Source: CAYVLI01 sp964452105 [NCBI: uncultured Nitrospinota bacterium] (GTDB lineage: Bacteria > JAUXIQ01). From it: DNA of 6,870 nt. Shown here in pieces: positions 1 through 5,657 of this stretch. The notes under the pieces were generated by a model. It had not been told where the DNA came from, did no database searches, and worked only from the letters and a program-made list of their open reading frames with translations. The translations under genes were made by a program, and so were the position numbers. The DNA lies in contig CAYVLI010000141.1 of NCBI GenBank assembly GCA_964452105.1, forward strand, positions 1 through 6,870, in the 5' to 3' direction. Positions within the stretch are counted from its first letter, which is position 1, and each line of letters begins with the position of its first letter.

Positions 1-12
1 AGGCGCATCAGC

Positions 13-642
13 TTATCTTTCTCCCCACTTTTCCATGAACACCATTTCTTCAAGTTTCTTCCGCGGCCGCTGCTTCGGATATTCATCTTGATGGCCCACC
101 GCCAGAAGAGAGACTATAACCACATCATCGGGTGGAATCTCCAGCAGGGCCTTCAACTCATCCTGGTCGAAGTAGCCTATCCAGGCCGTGCCCAGCCCCA
201 GCTCCATCGCCTGAAGAACCATGAAGGCTATGGCTATGTAAGTGTTGCTGACCACTCCCCTGACGTGGAGCTCGGTCCCTTCTATTTCTTTTACTCTCTG
301 GTTGAGATCGTCCAGCAGGGCCTGGGGCAGCCGCTCCAGAGCCCCCACGTCCACCAGTTCCCTTAAGACCCTGGGCCGGTCCTTGATCGCTCTCAGGTCA
401 CCGCAGCATACGATGAGCACCGGCGCTTCTATGATGAAGGGCTGGTCGCCGGAAAACTCCGCTATTTTTCGCTTCATCTCTTCGCTTCTTACGACGATAA
501 ACCTCCAGGGCTGCAGGTTGCCCCCCGACGGTGCCAATCTCGCCGATTCCAGCAATTCCTGAACATACTCGTCAGGGACAGACTCATCGTGTTTAAACCT
601 CCGAATGGTTCTCCTCTCTTCTATGGCTTTTTTTACTTCCAT
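13..642 (-). CDS. Nitroreductase-family FMN-dependent oxidoreductase
   Basis: Predicted cytoplasmic flavoprotein of 209 residues, a normal length for the NfnB/FRase I-like nitroreductase superfamily, which uses NAD(P)H and bound FMN to reduce nitro groups, quinones or other acceptors. Visible family signatures are the N-terminal FMN-phosphate motif RRTIRRF (residues 10-16), the segment SARLAPSGGNLQPWRF (33-48), the late glycine stretch GLGTAWIGYF (149-158), and the C-terminal block LLAVGHQDEYPKQRPRKKLEE (179-199), the usual G-H/Y...P..R.RK.LEE ending. The ATG at 642 is preceded by a purine-rich AGAAGAGGG stretch and places the first motif at the usual distance from the N terminus. The gene stands alone, 144 bases downstream of the nucleotidyltransferase gene on the same strand, with a possible promoter of its own at 706-734. 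The physiological substrate cannot be read from the sequence; the insert around residues 83-128 is variable in this family. Family assignment is secure, substrate is not. Confidence 0.93.
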   Translation of the reverse strand: MEVKKAIEERRTIRRFKHDESVPDEYVQELLESARLAPSGGNLQPWRFIVVRSEEMKRKIAEFSGDQPFIIEAPVLIVCCGDLRAIKDRPRVLRELVDVGALERLPQALLDDLNQRVKEIEGTELHVRGVVSNTYIAIAFMVLQAMELGLGTAWIGYFDQDELKALLEIPPDDVVIVSLLAVGHQDEYPKQRPRKKLEEMVFMEKWGER

Positions 643-705
643 GACCCTCTTCTCACAGGTTGAAGTGTGAAATGAAAAAGTGATGTGGCCGAAAATTCCG
701 TCTAA

Positions 706-734
706 CTTTTATCGCACGGGTTAGCCTGAAGCAA
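706..734 (-). promoter_or_regulatory. Possible sigma-70-type promoter of the nitroreductase gene
   Basis: On the minus strand a TTGCTT hexamer (729-734) and a TAAAAG hexamer (706-711) are separated by exactly 17 bases, some 65 bases upstream of the nitroreductase ATG. Each hexamer matches only three or four of six consensus positions, so this is a suggestion. A 10-base palindrome, GGAAATTTCC (735-744), abuts the -35 hexamer on its upstream side. Confidence 0.3.
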
Positions 735-763
735 GGAAATTTCCAGGCCGCTCGATCGAGCGG
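735..763. repeat. Pair of adjacent perfect palindromes (10 and 16 bp)
   Basis: GGAAATTTCC (735-744) and CCGCTCGATCGAGCGG (748-763) are perfect palindromes three bases apart, in the gap between the nucleotidyltransferase stop and the nitroreductase start. A perfect 16-mer palindrome is expected by chance only about 0.1 times in a window this size. Neither strand shows a U-run after the 16-mer, so it does not look like a classical intrinsic terminator. A protein-binding site or an RNA hairpin at the 3' end of the upstream transcript are both possible. Confidence 0.45.
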
Positions 764-786
764 AAAACCGGGTTGAGGCGAAATTT

Positions 787-2118
787 TCACGAATGTTTTC
801 CCCCGGGCAAAATGTGACCGAATTTCTTGAGTACCAGTTCTTTCGCCTGTTCGTGCAAAGTTATGCTTCCTTCCAGTTGGGCGTCTTCCACTTCGGATAG
901 GATTTCCTTGAATAGAGGCCCGGGAGTGAAGCCCATGGCTATGAGGTCGTGCCCGCTCATAAGGGGGCCTTCTGAGGGTTCTTCCTTCTCGTACTCCTGC
1001 AGTTTTTCCAGGCAGAACTCGTAATTGCCGAGGTCTCCGTGGCTTGCGATGCAATCCAGGCGGTGCAGCTCAAGATGCTCTTTGAATCCGGGGTCCATCA
1101 GGAACCTCTTCAACCTGCCTGATCTCATGTTCCTTATGTGTATGAAGCGGAGGTGCAGCGCCACCAGGGCTTTGATGGTATTCGTTTCCTGCCTGGAAAA
1201 ACGGAGGCGGCGGCAGACCTTTTCCGCAATCTCCTCTCCGACTTTAGCATGATTGTCGAAGCGAATCCGTTCGGCGCGGGAGATGGTCAGGGGTTTTCCC
1301 ACATCGTGCATGAGGACGGCCATTGCCAGCGTGGGCGAGGGGTCGTGCATATTCCTGAGCATAATGATTACATGGTTCCACACGTCACCCTCGGGGTGGA
1401 ACTGAGGGGGTTGTGGCACCCCTTTGAAAGCCGTTACCTCGGGGAGAACGAATTCTAACAGCCCCGTATCATAGAGCATAGTCAGCCCTTCAGCGGGTCC
1501 TGGGCCGAGCAGAATTTTGATCAGCTCATCTCTTATGCGCTCCTGGCTGACCTGCAGTATGCCGGAGGCGTTTCCCTTAACAGCCTGGAGGGTATTCTCT
1601 TCTATCGAGAAACCGAAGCGCACTGCGAACCTCACCGCGCGAATCATCCTCAGCTTGTCCTCCCGTAAGCGGGCGATGGGTTCCCCTATGGTCCGTATGA
1701 TTTTCGCCTCTATGTCCTTCCTGCCGCCCACCAGGTCCATGAGTTCATCTGTCAGCGGTTGATAGAGCATGCCGTTGATGGTAAAATCGCGCCGTTTCAC
1801 GTCCTCCTCGGCGCTGGTGAAGATTACACCGTCCGGGTGGCGGCCATCCGAATAGCCCAGTTCAGACCTGAAGGTGGCAACCTGAAACTGATCTTCTCCT
1901 TCCACCACCACTACCACGCCGAACTGCGCACCAACGCTGTAGCACCGGGGAAAGATGCTCATGACTTCCCGCGGGGTTGCACTGGTCGCTATGTCGTAGT
2001 CCTGGGGTTCGATGCCCATCACCATGTCCCTGACACAGCCGCCTATGAAATAGGCCTCGAACCCCTCATCGACGAGGGTCTTCACGAGTTTTTGGGCTTT
2101 GACTCTCAAATCGCTCAC
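787..2118 (-). CDS. cca: CCA tRNA nucleotidyltransferase / poly(A) polymerase family protein with HD domain
   Basis: Class II nucleotidyltransferase of 443 residues that adds nucleotides to RNA 3' ends, most likely CCA on tRNA. Residues 24-31 hold the nucleotide-binding FIGGCVRD; D40 and D42 in DYDIAT are the metal-binding catalytic pair; the flexible-loop region and motif B RRDFTING (109-116) follow; EDKLR (153-157) fits the base-selecting motif EDxxR; ERIRDEL (193-199) is motif E. An HD-type domain follows, with H249 and H271-D272 in VLMHDVGKP, then the C-terminal GHDLIAMGFTPGPLFKEIL (389-407) seen in the HD-containing CCA enzymes. Poly(A) polymerase (PcnB) is a paralogue with the same N-terminal half, so A-adding activity is not excluded, but the HD and C-terminal block favour CCA addition. 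The annotated start is GTG at 2118 with a weak ribosome site. An in-frame ATT at 2157 behind GGAGG would add 13 residues. No ATG, GTG or TTG lies in frame between 2118 and the upstream stop at 2187. Confidence 0.93.
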   Translation of the reverse strand: MSDLRVKAQKLVKTLVDEGFEAYFIGGCVRDMVMGIEPQDYDIATSATPREVMSIFPRCYSVGAQFGVVVVVEGEDQFQVATFRSELGYSDGRHPDGVIFTSAEEDVKRRDFTINGMLYQPLTDELMDLVGGRKDIEAKIIRTIGEPIARLREDKLRMIRAVRFAVRFGFSIEENTLQAVKGNASGILQVSQERIRDELIKILLGPGPAEGLTMLYDTGLLEFVLPEVTAFKGVPQPPQFHPEGDVWNHVIIMLRNMHDPSPTLAMAVLMHDVGKPLTISRAERIRFDNHAKVGEEIAEKVCRRLRFSRQETNTIKALVALHLRFIHIRNMRSGRLKRFLMDPGFKEHLELHRLDCIASHGDLGNYEFCLEKLQEYEKEEPSEGPLMSGHDLIAMGFTPGPLFKEILSEVEDAQLEGSITLHEQAKELVLKKFGHILPGGKHS

Positions 2119-2154
2119 GATCGTCCGTCTTGTCTGGTGTTTTTTCGGGTTTAA

Positions 2155-2168
2155 AATCGCTTTCCTCC
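2155..2168 (-). promoter_or_regulatory. Strong Shine-Dalgarno placed before an in-frame ATT codon
   Basis: On the minus strand GGAGG (2168-2164) is followed six bases later by ATT (2157-2155), which is in frame with the nucleotidyltransferase. The downstream GTG (2118) has no comparable GGAG/GAGG within range; GACGGA is the nearest purine-rich stretch. This site therefore decides the start: either ATT is used, as known for pcnB and infC in Escherichia coli, or the Shine-Dalgarno is fortuitous. Confidence 0.5.
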
Positions 2169-2186
2169 GTTGGAAAGCCTTCTGTC

Positions 2187-2230
2187 ACTTATAATAATAA
2201 CAATGCGACCCACGGATGTATAATATAATC
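2187..2230. promoter_or_regulatory. AT-rich divergent promoter region between nucleotidyltransferase and threonine ammonia-lyase genes
   Basis: The 169-base gap between the divergent genes contains three TATAAT hexamers on the plus strand (2190-2195, 2219-2224, 2224-2229; the last two overlap by one base). On the minus strand it holds several TATTAT-like hexamers, one of which sits 18 bases from a TTATAC. The -10 signals are good but no convincing -35 hexamer pairs with the plus-strand copies; TTGGAA at 2170-2175 is only 14 bases from the first. This is most likely where transcription of both genes begins, but the exact start sites cannot be fixed. The 10-base palindrome GTACCGGTAC (2246-2255) lies in the expected leader of the plus-strand gene. 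Confidence 0.45.
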
Positions 2231-2287
2231 GCCGCTAAGAGAAATGTACCGGTACGCTGCTCACAGGATTCTATCAGAGGATAAGGA

Positions 2288-3496
2288 ATGATCTCACTAA
2301 AGGATATCCGCAGCGCTCAGCGCAGGCTGAGGGGAGTAATCAGGGCCACGCCCCTCATGTTCTCCGACCTCTCGTCCGGGGCCACTGACCTGGAGATTTA
2401 CCTCAAGCTGGAAAATCTGCAGAAGACAGGCTCTTTCAAGATACGGGGAGCTTACAACAAAATATCCCGCCTGACCCGGGAGCAACTGGCGCGGGGAGTT
2501 ATAACCGCTTCAGCGGGGAACCACGCCCAGGGGGTGGCCATGGCTGCGGCGGTTTTCGGCGCCGGGTGTCTGGTGGTAATGCCGGAACACTGCTCCATCT
2601 CCAAATACAATGCCACCCGGGCAATGGGGGCGGAAGTGCTGCTTTTCGGGAGCGGCTTCGACGAAGCCAGGGCGCATGCATCGGAAACGGCTGAGGAGCG
2701 CGGGCTTACCATGGTGCATGGATTCGATGATCCGGCTATAATGGCCGGTCAGGGGACAATAGGCCTGGAGATACTCTCTGCCTTGAATGACGTTGAAACG
2801 GTGCTGGCGCCCATTGGCGGGGGCGGTCTGATGGCCGGTGTTGCGACCGCCATAAAAGAATCGCAGCCGAAAATAAAAATCATCGGAGTGCAGGCCAAGA
2901 ATGTGCCCACCGCGGTATTATCGCTCAAGAAAGGCAGACCGGTGAAAGTGCCTTCGGCCAATTCAATAGCGGACGGTATAGCAGTGCATGCTATCGGCGA
3001 CCAGACCTTTCCCGTGATCCAGAAATACGTGGATGATGTTGTCACGGTTGACGAAAAGGAAATCGCCTCCACCATCCTATTCCTGATGGAAGGTGAGAAG
3101 GTGGTGGCAGAGGGCGCAGGGGCGGTCTCTCTGGCCGCGCTGTTGCACAACAAGGCGCAAGTTAAGGGGAAGAAGGTTTGCGCCCTGATTAGCGGGGGCA
3201 ACATAGACGTTAATATCATGGAGCGCATAATCGAGAAAGGCCTCTTGCGAGACGGGAGGCTGATGAGGATGGTGGTGGAAATCGATGACGTGCCCGGTGC
3301 CCTTAACGAACTGCTGGCCCTCCTGGCGGGAGAACGGGGCAACATCCTGCAAATCTACCATGACAGGATGAGAAAAGAGGTCTCACTGGAGAAGGCCATA
3401 GTGGAGATAGATCTTGAGACGAGGGGCCGGGAGCACCTCCGTCAAATCCTTCGGACGCTCAACAAGAGGGGCTACAAGACCAGGCTCCACAACTGA
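2288..3496 (+). CDS. ilvA: Threonine ammonia-lyase, medium form with C-terminal ACT domain
   Basis: PLP-dependent L-threonine (and L-serine) dehydratase, 402 residues, giving 2-oxobutanoate and ammonia, the entry step to isoleucine or to threonine catabolism in the cytoplasm. K51 in KTGSFKIRGA is the PLP Schiff-base lysine; SAGNHAQG (75-82) contains the asparagine that contacts the cofactor ring; GGGGL (177-181) is the phosphate-binding glycine loop; ISGGN (301-305) closes the PLP site. Residues from about 324 form one ACT domain (VVEIDDVPGALNELLALL, 329-346). One ACT domain and about 400 residues match the medium form (ilvA_1Cterm type), not the ~510-residue biosynthetic IlvA with two ACT-like modules nor the ~330-residue TdcB type lacking ACT. 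The ACT domain suggests allosteric control by an amino acid, which one is not visible. ATG at 2288 follows AGAGG (2276-2280) at seven bases. No other ilv gene is present, so a biosynthetic or catabolic role is undecided. Confidence 0.95.
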   Translation: MISLKDIRSAQRRLRGVIRATPLMFSDLSSGATDLEIYLKLENLQKTGSFKIRGAYNKISRLTREQLARGVITASAGNHAQGVAMAAAVFGAGCLVVMPEHCSISKYNATRAMGAEVLLFGSGFDEARAHASETAEERGLTMVHGFDDPAIMAGQGTIGLEILSALNDVETVLAPIGGGGLMAGVATAIKESQPKIKIIGVQAKNVPTAVLSLKKGRPVKVPSANSIADGIAVHAIGDQTFPVIQKYVDDVVTVDEKEIASTILFLMEGEKVVAEGAGAVSLAALLHNKAQVKGKKVCALISGGNIDVNIMERIIEKGLLRDGRLMRMVVEIDDVPGALNELLALLAGERGNILQIYHDRMRKEVSLEKAIVEIDLETRGREHLRQILRTLNKRGYKTRLHN

Positions 3497-3546
3497 AAAA
3501 CCATGCTCTGTCTCCCGGACGCCGACCCATGCAGGCGGGGTTATTC

Positions 3547-3960
3547 TCACCACCCGTAATAATGGCGCTGCCGGTAATAGTGCCTGTGCCGATGCGTGTC
3601 TCTGTGGTGGCCGTAGTCGTGCCTGTCGTCGAAAAAGAACCTGAAGATTATCGCTCCATCAGAGTAACCAGGTTCATAACCGTATCTGTATGACCTGTAG
3701 CGATAATATGGCCTACGAGAACGCTCATAGTAACGATAATATGGTCTATGGGAACGCTCATAATAGCCGTAATTGTGGCGATAGTAGTTGTGGTTGTAAT
3801 AGCCTCTGTGACCGTAATGTCCTCCGTGGCCTTGACCGCCTATGGTTATGACGTCGGTACCCCCTGAGAATCCCAGGGAAAAGGACAATCCCCCGGCGGC
3901 GGCGGCAGACACTATGCTCATCCCTGCTATCAGAACAGCGATAAAAACAAGCTTTTTCAT
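3547..3960 (-). CDS. Exported Tyr/His/Arg-rich protein with short tandem repeats
   Basis: Small protein of 137 residues of unknown function. Residues 1-22 form a clear signal peptide (two lysines, a hydrophobic core, then a small-residue AAAA stretch), so the product is exported. After a short hydrophobic, glycine-containing segment (24-42), residues 43-137 contain 24 tyrosines, 13 histidines and 18 arginines, with no cysteine and no lysine. An 11-residue unit YYERS(H/R)RPYYR occurs twice in tandem (66-76 and 77-87); a hydrophobic stretch AIIFRFFF (103-110) interrupts, and the end is His/Arg-rich, finishing in YYGW. I recognise no named family. Such composition could serve metal binding, polyanion or surface adhesion, or tyrosine-based cross-linking, all inference. 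ATG at 3960 has a strong GGGGGAG ribosome site six bases upstream. It lies 104 bases after the sigma-factor operon on the same strand and converges with the threonine ammonia-lyase gene 50 bases away. Confidence 0.82.
   Translation of the reverse strand: MKKLVFIAVLIAGMSIVSAAAAGGLSFSLGFSGGTDVITIGGQGHGGHYGHRGYYNHNYYRHNYGYYERSHRPYYRYYERSRRPYYRYRSYRYGYEPGYSDGAIIFRFFFDDRHDYGHHRDTHRHRHYYRQRHYYGW
3700..3765 (-). repeat. Tandem 33-bp repeat, two copies, in frame
   Basis: Copies at 3733-3765 and 3700-3732 are 28/33 identical at the base level and encode YYERSHRPYYR and YYERSRRPYYR. The length is a multiple of three, so copy number could vary without breaking the frame. Partial YYR and RSY echoes flank the two copies, consistent with older, degraded units. 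Confidence 0.85.
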
Positions 3961-3970
3961 TTTTCACTCC

Positions 3971-4033
3971 CCCTTATCTCACGAATAACGTGAGTATCGC
4001 GTCGATTACCATTTATGATATAGACGATAAGGG
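3971..4033 (-). promoter_or_regulatory. Nested inverted repeats in the leader of the Tyr/His/Arg-rich protein gene
   Basis: An outer inverted repeat, CCCTTATC (minus strand, 4033-4026) with GATAAGGG (3978-3971), encloses an inner hairpin CTCACG-loop of five-CGTGAG (3994-3978). The arms share base 3978. The right outer arm runs into the GGGGGAG ribosome site, so pairing would mask it in RNA. On the minus strand TTGAAT (4048-4043) lies 16 bases from CGTCTA (4026-4021), a spacing reminiscent of ECF promoters; if that were the promoter the left outer arm would not be transcribed, so RNA masking and this promoter exclude each other. Confidence 0.35.
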
Positions 4034-4064
4034 AAGCTATTTATTCAAGTGAGAGGATGTGAGT

Positions 4065-4511
4065 TCAGAAGCCGGCTCTGATGGCGATGATGAGCGAACC
4101 GTTTTTATAGGTGGGGCCGCCTACCAGCACCGTCTGACCTGGAGAGATGCTGAACATGGTGCTCAGAAGTTGCCGGTTGCGGTCGGAGATTTTTACCAGG
4201 AGTCTGGCGCGCCCTCCTTTAACCTCCTCCAGTTCCAGATTCAGAAACCTGCCTCCCGGCAGGCTCAGCTTTCCGCTCTGGCCGGTCGAGAGCTTCAACC
4301 CCTTTCTCTGGAGCAGTGAATAGGAACTGAAGTTAAATGTCTGGAGCTGATTTTTCAGATAGGATAAACTGCTTTCGGTGGGTCGGTTCTGGTTTGAGGC
4401 ATAAATCAAGTCCACCTCGACCTTCACCTGCTCTCCCGCCTGAGTCGAAGGCGGCGAGACGATAGTAAGTGCAGCAACCAATGTAATCAGTAAAGTGAAT
4501 TTCGTTTTCAA
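4065..4511 (-). CDS. Small exported protein of unknown function in the sigma/anti-sigma operon
   Basis: Protein of 148 residues with an N-terminal signal peptide (about residues 1-25, positive KTK, hydrophobic core, STQAG near the cleavage region), so it is exported or periplasmic. The mature part looks like one beta-rich domain: VEVDLIYASN (31-40), a helix-like stretch SSLSYLKNQLQTFNFSSY (47-64), LPGGRFLNLEL (84-94) and GQTVLVGGPTYKNGSLIIAI (125-144). The last segment superficially recalls the G-T-x-x-GG end of secretins, but the protein is far too short to be one. I recall similar proteins beside ECF sigma and zinc-finger anti-sigma genes in Desulfobacterota-type genomes but know no assigned function. 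The start is TTG at 4511, chosen because it gives a clean signal peptide and no ATG is available in frame. The gene begins seven bases after the anti-sigma stop, with that gene's final GGGAGG serving as ribosome site. An accessory to signal sensing is an inference from position. Confidence 0.85.
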   Translation of the reverse strand: MKTKFTLLITLVAALTIVSPPSTQAGEQVKVEVDLIYASNQNRPTESSLSYLKNQLQTFNFSSYSLLQRKGLKLSTGQSGKLSLPGGRFLNLELEEVKGGRARLLVKISDRNRQLLSTMFSISPGQTVLVGGPTYKNGSLIIAIRAGF

Positions 4512-4518
4512 GCCGGCA

Positions 4519-5040
4519 TTAACCTCCCGTGGCCTTCACTTTTTCGAAGAACCAAATCACGGTTACGGGACTCTGCTCAGGCATTATCACCATCACCTGC
4601 GAAGATTCGCTTTCAACATACTCCACGACGGGATGGGACAAACTCGTCTCCCCATAGTGTAGCATATTTGTGGTGGTCAGTGCCACTATCAAGGCAGCGG
4701 CTGCGAAAGCCGAAACCCACACCGGCCTCGGATAGAAAGTGAGCCAGCGCCACAGGTTCAGAAACGGGTTTTCTATGAATATCCGTTTTTTCTTCTCTAC
4801 GGCTTCTTCCAGACGCGCCCATTCCTGTTCAGATAATGAGGCCTGTGAGCGAACGGCCATCCCCGATGCGTTAATCGCCCGGCCGATGCTTCGTGTGCTT
4901 TCAATATAACCGCCGCAGCGAGGGCAACCGCCGGCGTGCTGCTCCACGCGGCTTGCTATCTTATCTGCCAGCTCACCGTCCACGAAGCGGTCCAAAAACC
5001 GGCGTGCTTGTTTGCATTTCATTGCCTTCCTGCTCATCAT
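4519..5040 (-). CDS. Membrane-bound zinc-finger anti-sigma factor
   Basis: Predicted anti-sigma factor of 173 residues that would bind and inactivate the ECF sigma factor encoded just upstream. The N-terminal cytoplasmic domain carries the zinc-binding anti-sigma (ZAS, zf-HC2) pattern: C9, H35, C39 and C42, the last three as HxxxCxxC, with the typical FVDGEL at 19-24 between. A basic/acidic linker follows, then a single membrane segment at about 107-124 (VWVSAFAAAALIVALTTT) and a periplasmic tail of about 50 residues ending in hydrophobic VTVIWFFE (159-166). The ATG at 5040 overlaps the sigma-factor stop as ATGA, implying translational coupling. A second candidate start, ATG at 5022, sits behind AGGAAGG and begins MKCK, the more usual beginning for this family. 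Release from the membrane, by proteolysis or a conformational change, would free the sigma factor; the signal is not evident. Confidence 0.9.
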   Translation of the reverse strand: MMSRKAMKCKQARRFLDRFVDGELADKIASRVEQHAGGCPRCGGYIESTRSIGRAINASGMAVRSQASLSEQEWARLEEAVEKKKRIFIENPFLNLWRWLTFYPRPVWVSAFAAAALIVALTTTNMLHYGETSLSHPVVEYVESESSQVMVIMPEQSPVTVIWFFEKVKATGG

Positions 5041-5657
5041 TCCAGCCGTCCCTTTAAAATCTCCCGGAGCCTGGCGCGCGCTCCATGCAGCCGGGACATC
5101 ACGGTGCCTTTAGGGCATCCCAGCGTCTTGCTTATCTCGTCGTAGGACAACCCCTCCACCTCCCGCAGGACGATTACAGTCCGTTGCTTGGGTGATAGTT
5201 GATTCATGGCCAGCTCCAGCGTATTCCGCAACTCTTTGTCAACCAGCAAATCCCGGGGGTCTCTGGTGTGTTCGCCCCGGCCGGTCACTTCGTTTGAGGG
5301 AATCAGGGTTCTGTTCCAATCTCTTTCTTCCAGGTTCCTGTGCTTTTTGTTGCGCCTTATGAAATCTATGGCTTTGTTAGTGGTAATCCTGAATAACCAG
5401 GTCCCGAAACTGGATTTACCACGGAAGCCTCTGATGGATCTGTAGGCCTTGATAAATGCCTCTTGCGAAACTTCCAGGGCATCCTCTCTGTTTCTCAGGA
5501 TTCCGTAGGCTACTCCATAGTTCCGGCCCTGATACTTTTCAACCAGTAGCCTGAAGGCCTGGACATCCCCCTTCTTGCAGGCCCGGACTATCTCTTTATC
5601 CTCAGAATCCGCGGACGCCATTATGTTTTTAGACGCCCCTAAAGACGGATTATTCAT
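5037..5657 (-). CDS. RNA polymerase ECF (RpoE-like) sigma factor
   Basis: Extracytoplasmic-function sigma-70 factor of 206 residues that directs RNA polymerase to a stress or envelope regulon. Region 2 spans about 35-103: the core-binding and -10 recognition part includes DALEVSQEAFIKAYRSI (59-75) and FGTWLFRITTNKAIDFIRR (84-102). A variable linker (104-142) follows, with no sign of the extra C-terminal domains of larger ECF groups. Region 4 spans about 143-196 with LSPKQRTVIVLREVEGLSYDEI (154-175) and the helix-turn-helix end GTVMSRLHGARARLRE (184-199) for -35 recognition. The ATG at 5657 follows AAGGA and AGGG stretches; an inner ATG at 5621 lacks a well-placed ribosome site. It heads an operon with the overlapping zinc-finger anti-sigma gene, as expected of membrane-controlled ECF systems. 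Upstream, TATAAT on the minus strand (5719-5714) may be its -10, though the paired -35 is poor. I see no obvious autoregulatory ECF promoter. Confidence 0.95.
   Translation of the reverse strand: MNNPSLGASKNIMASADSEDKEIVRACKKGDVQAFRLLVEKYQGRNYGVAYGILRNREDALEVSQEAFIKAYRSIRGFRGKSSFGTWLFRITTNKAIDFIRRNKKHRNLEERDWNRTLIPSNEVTGRGEHTRDPRDLLVDKELRNTLELAMNQLSPKQRTVIVLREVEGLSYDEISKTLGCPKGTVMSRLHGARARLREILKGRLE

Noticed and set aside
1-8. Possible start (ATG at 8, minus strand) of another gene just after the nitroreductase stop
   Set aside because: Only three codons are visible before the window edge and the purine-rich GGGAG is about 12 bases away, so no gene can be supported.
653-1054. Minus-strand 133-codon open frame overlapping the end of the nucleotidyltransferase gene
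   Set aside because: It lies in another frame of a confidently identified gene, has low-complexity Arg/Pro-rich content and no family motifs.
2246-2255. Perfect palindrome GTACCGGTAC as an operator of the threonine ammonia-lyase gene
   Set aside because: Perfect 10-base palindromes are expected several times in a window of this length, and nothing else marks it as a binding site.
2749-3345. Minus-strand 198-codon open frame opposite the threonine ammonia-lyase gene
   Set aside because: It is antisense to a well-conserved enzyme, and its Ser/Pro/Thr-rich translation is typical of a shadow frame.
3497-3546. Possible terminator between the convergent threonine ammonia-lyase and exported-protein genes
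   Set aside because: Only a four-base CGCC/GGCG pairing with a long loop and no proper T-run on either strand could be found.
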